Origin: Streptomyces flavofungini
GTDB taxonomy: Bacteria > Actinomycetota > Actinomycetes > Streptomycetales > Streptomycetaceae
Assembly (NCBI RefSeq): GCF_014650815.1
Contig: NZ_BMVR01000018.1
Location: forward strand, 1-64,000
Direction: 5' to 3'
Length of the DNA: 64,000 nucleotides
Part shown: one piece after another, positions 49,916 through 58,773 of the stretch
Position numbering within the stretch: the stretch's first letter is position 1
Layout: each line of letters opens with the position of its first letter
Made by a program: the position numbers and the translations under genes
The notes under the pieces: model-generated
What the model saw: the letters and a program-made list of their open reading frames with translations, nothing else
Told to the model about the DNA's origin: nothing
The model's database searches: none

Positions 49916-50095
49916 ATGAAGTCCACGTTGATGTTCCGCAACATAGCCAACCCGCGCCGCACCACCCTCGCGCACCTCAAGGACGCCGACGAGGTCCAGC
50001 CCGCGACGCAGACCCCGGAACACACCACGCAACTGCCGGCCCAGACGGCCAACCCCAAGCGCACGACCCTGATGGACGTCCCCGTAGCGGGATGA
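49916..50095 (+). CDS. Small protein with duplicated ANP(R/K)RTTL motif
   Basis: A 59-residue product, MKSTLMFRNIANPRRTTLAH followed by LKDADE, then a Thr/Gln/Pro-rich middle and the ending TANPKRTTLMDVPVAG. Codon usage is good from about 49931. Starts at 49853, 49916 or 49931 are possible, and none has a strong ribosome site. The motif ANP(R/K)RTTL occurs near each end. There is no signal peptide or membrane segment. I do not recognise the family. It could be a small regulator or a peptide precursor, without evidence for either. Confidence 0.5.
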   Translation: MKSTLMFRNIANPRRTTLAHLKDADEVQPATQTPEHTTQLPAQTANPKRTTLMDVPVAG

Positions 50096-50219
50096 CCCGT
50101 CGTGGCGGGACAACCCGTCCGGCGCGGGAGGGCGAGCCGCGCAGCGGTGACAAAGGGGGACAGGGGCAACGCCCCATAGACTCGACGAGTCACAGTCCAC
50201 CCAAACGCAAGGGGCCCCG

Positions 50220-51009
<790 letters not shown>

Positions 51010-51017
<8 letters not shown>

Positions 51018-52488
51018 CGCGACCCCCGTACGCGTACGGTTCTGTCCCTCGCCGACCGGCAACCCCCACGTGGGCCTGGTCCGCACCGCCCTCTTCAACT
51101 GGGCCTACGCCCGGCACAACGAGGGCACCCTGGTCTTCCGCATCGAGGACACCGACGCGGCTCGCGACTCCGAGGAGTCCTACGAGCAGCTGCTCGACTC
51201 GATGCGCTGGCTGGGCTTCGACTGGGACGAGGGCCCCGAGGTCGGCGGCCCGCACGCGCCGTACCGGCAGTCGCAGCGCATGGACATCTACCAGGACGTC
51301 GCCGAGAAGCTCATCGCCGCGGGCCACGCCTACCCCTGCTACTGCACCACCGAGGAGCTGGACGCCCGCCGCGAGGCGGCCCGCGCCGCGGGCAAGCCGT
51401 CCGGTTACGACGGCCACTGCCGCGACCTCACCGCCGAGCAGAAGCAGGCGTACGAGGCCGAGGGCCGCAGCCACATCGTGCGCTTCCGGATGCCCGGCGA
51501 GGCCACCACCTTCACCGACCTGGTGCGCGGCGAGATCACCGTCCAGGCCGAGAACGTCACCGACTACGGCATCGTGCGTGCCAACGGCGCCCCGCTGTAC
51601 ACGCTGGTCAACCCGGTCGACGACGCCCTGATGGAGATCACCCACGTGCTGCGTGGCGAGGACCTGCTCTCCTCCACGCCCCGCCAGATCGCCCTCTACA
51701 AGGCACTGATCGAGCTCGGCATCGCGAAGGCGATCCCCGAGTTCGGCCACCTTCCGTACGTCATGGGCGAGGGCAACAAGAAGCTGTCCAAGCGCGACCC
51801 GCAGGCGTCCCTGAACCTGTACCGCGAGCGCGGCTTCCTGCCCGAGGGCCTGCTGAACTACCTGTCCCTCCTGGGCTGGTCGTTCTCCGCCGACCAGGAC
51901 GTCTTCTCGATCCCCGACATGGTCGCCAAGTTCGACCTCGCGGACGTGAACGCCAACCCGGCCCGCTTCGACCTGAAGAAGGCCGAGGCGATCAACGCCG
52001 ACCACATCCGCATGCTGGACGTGAAGGCGTTCGCCGAGGCCTGCGCCCCCTGGCTCAAGGCCCCCTTCGCCCCCTGGGCGCCGGACGCCTTCGACCAGGA
52101 GAAGTGGGACGCGATCGCCCCGCACGCCCAGACCCGCATCAAGGTCCTCTCCGAGATCACGGACAACGTCGACTTCCTGTTCCTGCCGGAGCCGGCCTTC
52201 GACGAGGCGTCCTGGACGAAGGCGATGAAGGAGGGCAGCGACGCCCTCCTCCGGACGGCCCGCGAGCAGCTGGAGGCCGCCGACTGGACCTCCGCCGAGT
52301 CCCTGAAGGAAGCCGTCCTGGCCGCCGGTGAGGCGCACGGCCTGAAGCTCGGCAAGGCCCAGGCCCCGGTCCGCGTCGCCGTCACCGGCCGCACGGTCGG
52401 CCTGCCGCTCTTCGAGTCCCTGGAGATCCTGGGCAAGGACGCGGCGCTGGCCCGCGTCGACGCGGCCCTGGCGAAGCTCACCGCGTAA
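51010..52488 (+). CDS. gltX: Glutamyl-tRNA synthetase
   Basis: A 492-residue class I synthetase starting at GTG 51010. The HIGH-like motif is PSPTGNPHVG (13-22) and the KMSKS-like motif is NKKLSKRD (about 255-262). The single-copy bacterial-type enzyme charges tRNA-Glu and, in organisms without GlnRS, also tRNA-Gln for later amidation. In keeping with this, tRNA-Gln and tRNA-Glu genes follow 1.3 kb downstream. A perfect terminator ends the transcript at 52547. Confidence 0.97.
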
Positions 52489-52508
52489 CCGCGCAGGTAC
52501 GCCACGTA

Positions 52509-52547
52509 CGAAGGGCCCGGAAGCCGTCACGGCTTCCGGGCCCTTCG
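52509..52547 (+). terminator. Terminator after gltX
   Basis: CGAAGGGCCCGGAAGCC and its exact complement form a 17-bp stem around GTCAC, beginning 20 bp after the gltX stop. The convergent small toxin-like gene ends 27 bp beyond, so it may serve both. Confidence 0.9.
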
Positions 52548-52573
52548 CGTTGTCGCTGTGCCGACTCCGACTG

Positions 52574-52849
52574 CTAGGCCTCGTCGACGAGATAGTGGCT
52601 CTCGTCGAAGATCTCAAGGACGACGATCACCATGATTGCGCCCGCCACCATGTACTCCAGCACGACTCCGGGAGCCACGTATGCCTTGCGCAGGTGTTCG
52701 TCAGGGCCGAGCTGGGCGGTCGCCGTCTTGTGGTACGGGTCACGGGCCAGCACGCGCAATGCCTTGTCCAACTGAGCCTGGCGCTCATCGGGCAGGCCGT
52801 CGTACACCGCGCGGGCCTCAACGGTGAACTGGACGCGGTACTCGCTCAT
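52574..52849 (-). CDS. Orphan RelE/ParE-superfamily toxin-like protein
   Basis: A 91-residue protein with the RelE/ParE fold signature: YRVQFTVEARAVYDGLPDERQAQL at the start, LARDPYHKTATAQLG, HLRKAYVAPGVVLEYMV and IVVLEIFDESHYL at the end. Relatives cleave ribosome-bound mRNA or inhibit gyrase. No antitoxin gene is adjacent on either side, and the active-site basic residues are only partly visible. It may be an inactivated or repurposed toxin, or have a distant partner. ATG 52849 gives the normal family start. Confidence 0.7.
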   Translation of the reverse strand: MSEYRVQFTVEARAVYDGLPDERQAQLDKALRVLARDPYHKTATAQLGPDEHLRKAYVAPGVVLEYMVAGAIMVIVVLEIFDESHYLVDEA

Positions 52850-52979
52850 GGGTGGGGCTCGATCTCTCGCTCGTCGGTCCACCCACGCTACGGCACAGGC
52901 GCCGTACGGGCGCCGGCTTCCGGGAACATCCAGGGCGCCGGCCCCTGGCGTGCGCGACCGCTTCCCGTAGGTTCACAGC

Positions 52980-53723
52980 ATGACGATCACGCGGGGCACG
53001 ACCATCAAGGCCGTCGTCTGGGACATCGACGACACGATCTTCGACTACGCACACGCCGACACCGAGGGCATACGCGCCCACCTCGTCGCCGAAGGCATCC
53101 TGTCCCGGTACGGGACCGCCGAGGACGCGCTCGCGCTGTGGAAGCAGACCACCGACCGGCACTGGGCCCGCTTCGGCTCCGGTGAGGTCGACTTCGAGGG
53201 TCAGCGCCGCGACCGCGTCCGCGACTTCCTGGGCGCCGCCCTCGACGACACCGAGGCCGACACCTGGTTCGCCCGCTACCGCGCCCACTACGAAGCCGCC
53301 TGGGCCCTCTTCCCGGACACCCTGCCGACCCTGGACGCCCTCGCCGACCGCTACCGGCACGCGGTCCTGTCCAACTCGGCCCTGTCCGTGCAGGACCACA
53401 AGCTCCGCACCCTCGGCGTCCGCGACCGCTTCGAGGCCCTGCTGTGCGCCGCCGACCTCGGCGTCGCCAAGCCCGAGGCCGAGGCGTTCCACGCCGTCTG
53501 TGCGGAGCTGGACCTCGCGCCCGCGGAGATCGCCTACGTCGGCGACCAGCCGGAGATCGACGCGCGCGGCGCCCGGGACGCGGGCCTGGTCGGGATCTGG
53601 CTCGACCGCAACAACTCGGCCCTGGAAGGCCCGTCGGGCGTCCACCGCATCAGCGGTCTGGCCGAGCTGCCCGCGCTGTTGCTGGCCGATACCCGTTTTG
53701 GAGCGCCGTCCACCTTCGGGTAA
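52980..53723 (+). CDS. HAD-superfamily hydrolase
   Basis: A 247-residue phosphatase-like enzyme. Motif I is DIDDTIFDY (about 16-24) with the nucleophile and acid Asp. Motif II is SNS, motif III is the Lys in LGVAKPEAEAF, and motif IV is GDQPEIDARGARDAG. The helical cap domain between motifs I and II places it with the subclass I phosphoglycolate-phosphatase/haloacid-dehalogenase group. Substrate unknown. A hairpin terminator lies between it and the tRNA cluster. Confidence 0.92.
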   Translation: MTITRGTTIKAVVWDIDDTIFDYAHADTEGIRAHLVAEGILSRYGTAEDALALWKQTTDRHWARFGSGEVDFEGQRRDRVRDFLGAALDDTEADTWFARYRAHYEAAWALFPDTLPTLDALADRYRHAVLSNSALSVQDHKLRTLGVRDRFEALLCAADLGVAKPEAEAFHAVCAELDLAPAEIAYVGDQPEIDARGARDAGLVGIWLDRNNSALEGPSGVHRISGLAELPALLLADTRFGAPSTFG

Positions 53724-53767
53724 TGTTCTTCCTGCGCCGCCCGAGAGGGCCGAGAGGTCCGGCCGGG

Positions 53768-53807
53768 AAGCGCAAGTCAAACAAAGCCCCCGCAGGGGGT
53801 TGCGCTT
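53768..53807 (+). terminator. Two-part hairpin between the HAD gene and the tRNA cluster
   Basis: AAGCGCAA (53768-53775) pairs with TTGCGCTT (53800-53807), enclosing CCCCC-gca-GGGGG. It ends three bases before the first tRNA, so it can act as terminator of the HAD gene or as a 5' leader structure of the tRNA transcript. Confidence 0.6.
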
Positions 53808-53810
53808 TGA

Positions 53811-53882
53811 TGGCCTATGGTGTAATTGGCAGCACGACGGTTTCTGGTTCCGTTAGTCTAGGTTCGAGTCCTGGTAGGCCAG
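53811..53882 (+). tRNA. tRNA-Gln (anticodon CTG)
   Basis: A 72-base cloverleaf. The acceptor is TGGCCTA with TAGGCCA, the anticodon loop is TTCTGGT, and the T loop is in GGTTCGAGTCC. CCA is not encoded. Confidence 0.93.
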
Positions 53883-53922
53883 CTCGCAGAGCTCATCTGC
53901 ACCGCGGATCCAGATCCGCAAA

Positions 53923-53995
53923 GCCCCCGTTGTGTAGCGGCCTAGCACGCTGCCCTCTCAAGGCAGTAGCGCCGGTTCGAATCCGGTCGGGGGTA
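53923..53995 (+). tRNA. tRNA-Glu (anticodon CTC)
   Basis: A 73-base cloverleaf. The acceptor starts GCCCCCG, the anticodon loop is CTCTCAA, the T arm contains GGTTCGAATCC, and it ends CGGGGGTA. CCA is not encoded. It differs from the other two copies by one pair in the anticodon stem (CTGCC/GGCAG). Confidence 0.95.
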
Positions 53996-54057
53996 CAGAT
54001 CCTTCCCGTGAGGACAGTTCGGGTCGCACCCACTGACCTCAATGCAGGATCGCTAGG

Positions 54058-54130
54058 GCCCCCGTTGTGTAGCGGCCTAGCACGCCGCCCTCTCAAGGCG
54101 GTAGCGCCGGTTCGAATCCGGTCGGGGGTA
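54058..54130 (+). tRNA. tRNA-Glu (anticodon CTC)
   Basis: A 73-base cloverleaf with anticodon stem CCGCC/GGCGG and loop CTCTCAA. It is identical to the copy at 54250 and has no encoded CCA. It is followed after eight bases by the DasR-like palindrome. Confidence 0.95.
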
Positions 54131-54138
54131 CTGTGGTC

Positions 54139-54150
54139 TGGTCTAGACCA
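54139..54150. promoter_or_regulatory. DasR-like palindrome inside the tRNA cluster
   Basis: TGGTCTAGACCA is a perfect 12-bp palindrome in the 24-bp gap between tRNA-Glu and tRNA-Gln. With its flanks it matches 14 of 16 positions of the DasR responsive element as I remember it (ACTGGTCTAGACCACT). It contains the otherwise rare CTAG. Confidence 0.6.
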
Positions 54151-54154
54151 CCAG

Positions 54155-54226
54155 TGGGCTATGGTGTAATTGGCAACACGAAGGTTTCTGGTTCCTTTGT
54201 TCTAGGTTCGAGTCCTGGTAGCCCAG
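54155..54226 (+). tRNA. tRNA-Gln (anticodon CTG), second isodecoder
   Basis: A 72-base cloverleaf with acceptor TGGGCTA/TAGCCCA and the same TTCTGGT anticodon loop. It differs from the first tRNA-Gln in the acceptor and anticodon stems by compensating changes. CCA is not encoded. Confidence 0.93.
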
Positions 54227-54249
54227 CGCAGTAACAGCAGTACGAGCAA

Positions 54250-54322
54250 GCCCCCGTTGTGTAGCGGCCTAGCACGCCGCCCTCTCAAGGCGGTAGCGCC
54301 GGTTCGAATCCGGTCGGGGGTA
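54250..54322 (+). tRNA. tRNA-Glu (anticodon CTC)
   Basis: A 73-base copy identical to 54058-54130 and last of the cluster. A terminator follows ten bases later. Confidence 0.95.
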
Positions 54323-54331
54323 CGCGAACAG

Positions 54332-54361
54332 GAAGCCCTCCCCGGTCGGGGAGGGCTTCTT
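54332..54361 (+). terminator. Terminator of the tRNA cluster
   Basis: GAAGCCCTCCCC pairs perfectly with GGGGAGGGCTTC around GGTC, followed by TTCGTGT. Confidence 0.88.
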
Positions 54362-54440
54362 CGTGTACGGGGGTGCCCCCCAACTCCCGCCCGCCGCTGC
54401 GGCGTTGAAGCCGCGGGCCCGGAGGTGAGGGGTGGCTGCG

Positions 54441-55157
54441 TCAGCTGGTGCGGCGCAGCGCTTCGGAGAGGCGGCCGGCCGCGTCGATCACGGCTTGGGC
54501 ATGCATCCGGCCCGGGTGCCGCGTCAGGCGCTCGATCGGTCCGGAGACCGAGACGGCAGCCACCACCCGGTTCGACGGACCGCGCACCGGCGCCGACACC
54601 GACGCCACCCCCGGCTCCCGCTCACCGATCGACTGGGCCCAGCCCCGGCGGCGTACACCCGACAAGGCCGTCGCCGTGAAACGTGCGCCCTGCAAGCCCC
54701 GGTGCAGCCGCTCCGGCTCCTCCCAGGCCATCAGGATCTGCGCCGACGAACCCGCCTTCATCGTGAGCGTCGAACCCACCGGCACCGTGTCCCGGAGGCC
54801 CGAGAGCCGCTCCGCGGCCGCCACGCAGATGCGCATGTCGCCCTGGCGGCGATACAACTGCGCGCTCTCGCCCGTCACGTCCCGCAGATGCGTCAGTACC
54901 GGACCGGCCGTCGCGAGCAGGCGGTCCTCGCCCGCCGCCGCGGCCAGCTCGGCCAGGCGCGGGCCCAGGATGAAACGGCCCTGCATGTCGCGCGCCACCA
55001 TCCGGTGGTGTTCCAAGGCCACGGCCAGACGATGAGCCGTGGGTCGTGCAAGACCGGTGGCCGCGACCAACCCGGCAAGGGTGGCGGGACCGGACTCCAG
55101 GGCGCTCAAGACAAGGGCTGCCTTGTCGAGAACGCCGACGCCGCTAGAGTTGTCCAT
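54441..55157 (-). CDS. ndgR: IclR-family regulator of amino-acid synthesis, NdgR type
   Basis: A 238-residue IclR protein. The N-terminal winged helix (LVLSALESGPATLAGLVAATG and LARPTAHRLAVALEHH, about 16-52) is followed by the IclR effector domain (LRDVTGESAQLYRRQGDMRI, VGSTLTMKAGSSAQILMAW, SVSAPVRGPSNRVVAAVSVSGP). It is divergent from leuCD, the place of NdgR in Streptomyces and LtbR in Corynebacterium, which control leucine genes. ATG 55157 starts MDNSSGVGVLDKAALV. A long palindrome lies nine bases upstream. Confidence 0.88.
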   Translation of the reverse strand: MDNSSGVGVLDKAALVLSALESGPATLAGLVAATGLARPTAHRLAVALEHHRMVARDMQGRFILGPRLAELAAAAGEDRLLATAGPVLTHLRDVTGESAQLYRRQGDMRICVAAAERLSGLRDTVPVGSTLTMKAGSSAQILMAWEEPERLHRGLQGARFTATALSGVRRRGWAQSIGEREPGVASVSAPVRGPSNRVVAAVSVSGPIERLTRHPGRMHAQAVIDAAGRLSEALRRTS

Positions 55158-55165
55158 GCAACGAT

Positions 55166-55194
55166 ACTCGCGTCTCACTCTGTGAAACGCAAGT
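55166..55194. promoter_or_regulatory. Candidate NdgR operator between ndgR and leuC
   Basis: GCGT-C-TCA and TGA-A-ACGC, five bases apart, form a near-perfect inverted repeat (55170-55190). It continues outward as ACT...AGT to 29 bp. It sits nine bases before the ndgR start and about 150 bp before leuC, as expected for autoregulation plus control of leuCD. Confidence 0.6.
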
Positions 55195-55345
55195 TCAAAA
55201 TTCCTGGGAACCCGCCACTCTGTAGGAGCGGTCCGCAGACCAACGGACTCGCGGCCGGCGTCCGGCGCGGAGTTCACGAGGGGACGGCGTCGGCGAACTG
55301 ATTCTCTAGTTGGGCCGGCGCACGACGCCGGTCGGAGGGAAAGCG

Positions 55346-56770
55346 ATGGGTAGGACTCTCGCGGAGAAGGTCTGGGACGACCACGTCGTCCGGCGCGCCG
55401 AAGGCGAGCCCGACCTCCTCTTCATCGATCTGCACCTGCTGCACGAGGTGACCAGCCCGCAGGCGTTCGACGGCCTCCGGCAGGCCGGGCGTCAGGTGCG
55501 GCGCCTCGATCTCACCATCGCCACCGAGGATCACAACACCCCGACCCTCGACATCGACAAGCCCATCGCCGACCCCGTCTCCCGCGCCCAGCTGGAGACG
55601 CTGCGCAAGAACTGCGCCGAGTTCGGCGTCCGGCTGCACCCGCTCGGCGACGTCGAGCAGGGCGTTGTCCACGTGGTGGGACCGCAGCTGGGACTGACCC
55701 AGCCCGGCACCACGGTGGTCTGCGGCGACTCCCACACCTCCACCCACGGCGCCTTCGGCGCGCTGGCCTTCGGCATCGGCACCTCGCAGGTCGAGCACGT
55801 GCTCGCGACCCAGACGCTGCCGCTGGCCCGCCCGAAGACCATGGCCATCACCATCGACGGCGAACTGCCCGACGGCGTCACCGCCAAGGACCTGATCCTC
55901 GCCATCATCGCCCGGATCGGCACCGGCGGCGGCCAGGGCTACATCCTGGAGTACCGCGGCCCGGCCATCGAGAAGCTCTCGATGGAGGCCCGCATGACCA
56001 TCTGCAACATGTCCATCGAGGCCGGTGCCCGCGCGGGCATGATCGCCCCCGACGAGACGACCTTCGCGTACATCAAGGACCGCGCCCACGCCCCGCAGGG
56101 CGCCGACTGGGACGAGGCCGTCGCGTACTGGCGGACGCTGCGCACCGACGACGACGCGGTCTTCGACGCCGAGGTCTACATCGACGCCGCCGAGCTGTCG
56201 CCGTTCGTCACCTGGGGCACCAACCCGGGCCAGGGCCTGCCGCTGTCGGCGGACGTCCCCGACCCGGCTTCGTACGAAGACGCTTCGGAGCGGCTCGCCG
56301 CCGAAAAGGCCCTGGAATACATGGGGTTGACCGCCGGACAGCGGCTGCGGGACATCAAGGTGGACACCGTCTTCGTAGGCTCCTGCACCAACGGCCGTAT
56401 CGAAGACCTCCGCTCGGCCGCCGCCGTCCTGGACGGCCGCAAAGTCGCCGACGGCGTACGGATGCTGGTGGTCCCCGGCTCGGTGCGGGTCGCCCTGCAG
56501 GCCGTCGAGGAGGGCCTGGACAAGGTGTTCACCGCGGCCGGCGCCGAATGGCGGCACGCGGGCTGCTCGATGTGCCTGGGCATGAACCCCGACCAACTCG
56601 CCCCCGGCGAGCGCTCCGCGTCCACCTCCAACCGCAACTTCGAGGGCCGCCAGGGCAAGGGCGGGCGCACCCACCTGGTGTCGCCGCAGGTCGCCGCCGC
56701 CACCGCCGTGACCGGCCGGCTCTCCTCGCCCGCCGACCTCGCCGACGCCCCCACGACCGCCGGAGTCTGA
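55346..56770 (+). CDS. leuC: 3-isopropylmalate dehydratase large subunit
   Basis: A 474-residue aconitase-family subunit that isomerises 2-isopropylmalate to 3-isopropylmalate with a [4Fe-4S] cluster. Cluster cysteines are in VGSCTNGR and GCSMCLGM. GDSHTSTHGAFGALAFGIGTS and EGRQGKGGRTHLVSP are active-site loops. CGGAGGGAA lies nine bases before ATG 55346. leuD follows six bases after the stop, so the two subunits are translated together. The reaction lies between leuA and the leuB found at 5651. Confidence 0.97.
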   Translation: MGRTLAEKVWDDHVVRRAEGEPDLLFIDLHLLHEVTSPQAFDGLRQAGRQVRRLDLTIATEDHNTPTLDIDKPIADPVSRAQLETLRKNCAEFGVRLHPLGDVEQGVVHVVGPQLGLTQPGTTVVCGDSHTSTHGAFGALAFGIGTSQVEHVLATQTLPLARPKTMAITIDGELPDGVTAKDLILAIIARIGTGGGQGYILEYRGPAIEKLSMEARMTICNMSIEAGARAGMIAPDETTFAYIKDRAHAPQGADWDEAVAYWRTLRTDDDAVFDAEVYIDAAELSPFVTWGTNPGQGLPLSADVPDPASYEDASERLAAEKALEYMGLTAGQRLRDIKVDTVFVGSCTNGRIEDLRSAAAVLDGRKVADGVRMLVVPGSVRVALQAVEEGLDKVFTAAGAEWRHAGCSMCLGMNPDQLAPGERSASTSNRNFEGRQGKGGRTHLVSPQVAAATAVTGRLSSPADLADAPTTAGV

Positions 56771-56776
56771 TCAGCC

Positions 56777-57373
56777 ATGGAAGCCTTCACCACCCACACC
56801 GGCCGGGCCGTACCGCTGCGCCGCAGCAACGTCGACACCGACCAGATCATCCCCGCCCACTGGCTGAAGAAGGTCACCAGGGACGGGTTCGAGGACGGGC
56901 TCTTCGAGGCCTGGCGCAAGGACTCCGAGTTCGTGCTCAACAAGCCCGAGCGCGCGGGTGCCACGGTCCTGGTCGCCGGGCCCGACTTCGGCACCGGATC
57001 CTCCCGCGAGCACGCCGTCTGGGCGCTGCAGAACTACGGCTTCAAGGCCGTCATCTCGGCCCGCTTCGCCGACATCTTCCGCGGGAACTCGCTCAAGAAC
57101 GGCCTGCTCACGGTGGTTCTGGAGCAGTCGACCGTGGACGAGCTGTGGGCGCTCACGGAGGCCGACCCGACCGTCGAGATCACCGTCGACCTGCACGAAC
57201 GCCAAGTTCGCGCCCCCGGCGTCACCGCCTCCTTCGAGCTGGACGAGAACGCCCGCTGGCGACTCCTGAACGGCCTGGACGACATCAGCATCACCCTCCA
57301 GAACGAGCAGGACATCGCGGTCTACGAGTCCCGGCGCCCCGCCCACAAGCCGCGCACCGTGCAGGCCGCCTGA
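56777..57373 (+). CDS. leuD: 3-isopropylmalate dehydratase small subunit
   Basis: A 198-residue swivelling domain that completes the LeuCD enzyme. RRSNVDTDQIIPAHWLK at the N-terminus and GPDFGTGSSREHAVWALQNYG (with the substrate-contacting Ser-Arg) are typical, followed by FADIFRGNSLKNGLL. Length and start are normal for the family. A 13-bp-stem terminator lies at 57435. Confidence 0.97.
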   Translation: MEAFTTHTGRAVPLRRSNVDTDQIIPAHWLKKVTRDGFEDGLFEAWRKDSEFVLNKPERAGATVLVAGPDFGTGSSREHAVWALQNYGFKAVISARFADIFRGNSLKNGLLTVVLEQSTVDELWALTEADPTVEITVDLHERQVRAPGVTASFELDENARWRLLNGLDDISITLQNEQDIAVYESRRPAHKPRTVQAA

Positions 57374-57434
57374 CGCACGTCCCCCGGGCGGCCCAGCGCC
57401 CCTTCGCGAGTTGCCCGAGGGCGCTCCGGCACCC

Positions 57435-57470
57435 GATGTACCCCCAATCGTGGACGGTTGGGGGTACATC
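57435..57470 (+). terminator. Hairpin terminator after leuD
   Basis: GATGTACCCCCAA pairs perfectly with TTGGGGGTACATC around a ten-base loop, 61 bp after leuD. It is followed by TGTGTCC. Confidence 0.75.
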
Positions 57471-57655
57471 TGTGTCCGGCCCTCGTATGTCCCCGATGAC
57501 CTGAACGGGTGGTCTCAACTGCCTTGATCTGAAGGGCAGAAGAGGCCGGAAATCCACTTGCACCCCGGGGATGCGGTTATCCTCAGATGGGCGCCGGAGG
57601 AGGGTAGTTACCCCCTGCGGAGGCGACAACTCGCCCCAGATGGCACAATCGGTGC

Positions 57656-57892
57656 ATGGGACGCGACGACCAACTCGAGCTCTACGGACTCGTGGCGGAC
57701 CAGTTGAAGGAAGCGCACTCCCGAGTGCGCGCACTGCAAGTCCCGGAGGGCGTACGGATGGCGCTGACCCGGAAGCTGCTGGTCATTACGGCCGCGGCCA
57801 AACACGATCTCGCCGATGCGGCAAGGCGTCTGGAGCGGTTGATGGCGTACCTCGACGAAGGCGACGAGGGCCGAATCCCTGAAGACGGCTGA
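57656..57892 (+). CDS. Small conserved-looking helical protein, unknown function
   Basis: A 78-residue protein, ATG 57656. It is a helical hairpin by composition (LYGLVADQLKEAHSRVRALQ and RKLLVITAAAKHDLADAARR), with an acidic tail, no membrane segment and no signal. The frame has typical codon usage, and it stands between leuD and hupS. I do not recognise a function. Similar proteins seem common at this place in Streptomyces, from memory. Confidence 0.65.
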   Translation: MGRDDQLELYGLVADQLKEAHSRVRALQVPEGVRMALTRKLLVITAAAKHDLADAARRLERLMAYLDEGDEGRIPEDG

Positions 57893-58003
57893 GTGGCGGG
57901 CCCCAACGGGCCTGCTGTGTCCCAACGGGCCTCAACGGGCCTTCGAGGAACTCCTCGAGAGCTCAGGTCGTTGCGGCACAAGGGTGATTAGCCCGTTTCG
58001 TGT

Positions 58004-58032
58004 TTGATTTGCGGTATATATCTGCCTAACGT
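58004..58032 (+). promoter_or_regulatory. Promoter of hupS
   Basis: TTGATT (58004-58009) and TAACGT (58027-58032) are 17 bp apart, with a TATATAT stretch in the spacer. This predicts a leader of about 45 bases. Three CAACGGGCCT copies and a small hairpin (TCGAGGA/TCCTCGA) lie upstream, between 57900 and 57960. Confidence 0.6.
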
Positions 58033-58083
58033 GCGAAAAAGCCTGGCGCATTCGCTTCAGGCAATGTCTCCGAAGGGGAAGAC

Positions 58084-58773
58084 GTGAACAAGGCGCAGCT
58101 CGTAGAAGCGATTGCCGACAAGGTCGGTGGCCGTCAGCAGGCCGCCGACGCCGTGGACGCGGTCCTGGACGCCATCGTCCGTGCCGTCGTCAGTGGCGAC
58201 CGGGTTTCGGTCACCGGCTTCGGCTCGTTCGAGAAGGTCGACCGCCCGGCCCGGTACGCCCGCAACCCGCAGACCGGGGAGCGCGTCCGGGTCAAGAAGA
58301 CCTCGGTGCCCCGCTTCCGCGCGGGCCAGGGCTTCAAGGACCTGGTGAGCGGCTCGAAGAAGCTCCCGAAGAACGACGTGGCGGTCAAGAAGGCGCCCAA
58401 GGGCAGCCTTTCGGGCGGCACCAAGACCACCGCCAAGGCCGCCACCAAGAAGGCCACCGCCAAGAAGGTCACGGCGAAGAAGGCCACGGCGAAGAAGACC
58501 GCCACCGCCAAGAAGACGGCGAAGACGGCCACGGCCAAGAAGGCGACGACGGCCAAGAAGGCCACCGCCAAGAAGACGGCGAAGACGGCCACGGCCAAGA
58601 AGGCGACGACGGCCAAGAAGACGGCCAAGGCCGCCACGGCGAAGAAGACCACCGCCAAGAAGGCTGCCGCCAAGAAGGCTCCGGCCAAGAAGGCCACGGC
58701 CAAGAAGGCGCCCGCCAAGAAGTCCACGGCGCGCAAGACCACCGCCAAGAAGGCCACCGCCCGCAAGAAGTAA
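58084..58773 (+). CDS. hupS: HupS-type HU protein with histone H1-like tail
   Basis: A 229-residue nucleoid protein. Residues 1-95 are an HU domain (MNKAQLVEAIADKVGG, VTGFGSFEKVDRPARYARNP, VPRFRAGQGFKDLV). About 130 further residues form a Lys/Ala-rich tail of KKATA/AKKTA units like histone H1. In Streptomyces this protein is enriched in spores and helps compact the nucleoid. GTG 58084 follows GAAGGGGAAG. The tail contains an exact 60-bp duplication (58501-58620), so its length should vary between strains. Confidence 0.95.
   Translation: MNKAQLVEAIADKVGGRQQAADAVDAVLDAIVRAVVSGDRVSVTGFGSFEKVDRPARYARNPQTGERVRVKKTSVPRFRAGQGFKDLVSGSKKLPKNDVAVKKAPKGSLSGGTKTTAKAATKKATAKKVTAKKATAKKTATAKKTAKTATAKKATTAKKATAKKTAKTATAKKATTAKKTAKAATAKKTTAKKAAAKKAPAKKATAKKAPAKKSTARKTTAKKATARKK
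58501..58620 (+). repeat. Exact 60-bp tandem duplication in the hupS tail
   Basis: Bases 58501-58560 and 58561-58620 are identical. Each encodes 20 residues, ATAKKTAKTATAKKATTAKK, in frame. Confidence 0.97.

Noticed and set aside
53811..54322. tRNA cluster as an integration (att) site for a mobile element.
   Set aside because: No integrase, no flanking repeat of a tRNA 3' end outside the cluster and no foreign-looking DNA next to it. Identical tRNA-Glu copies explain the repeats.
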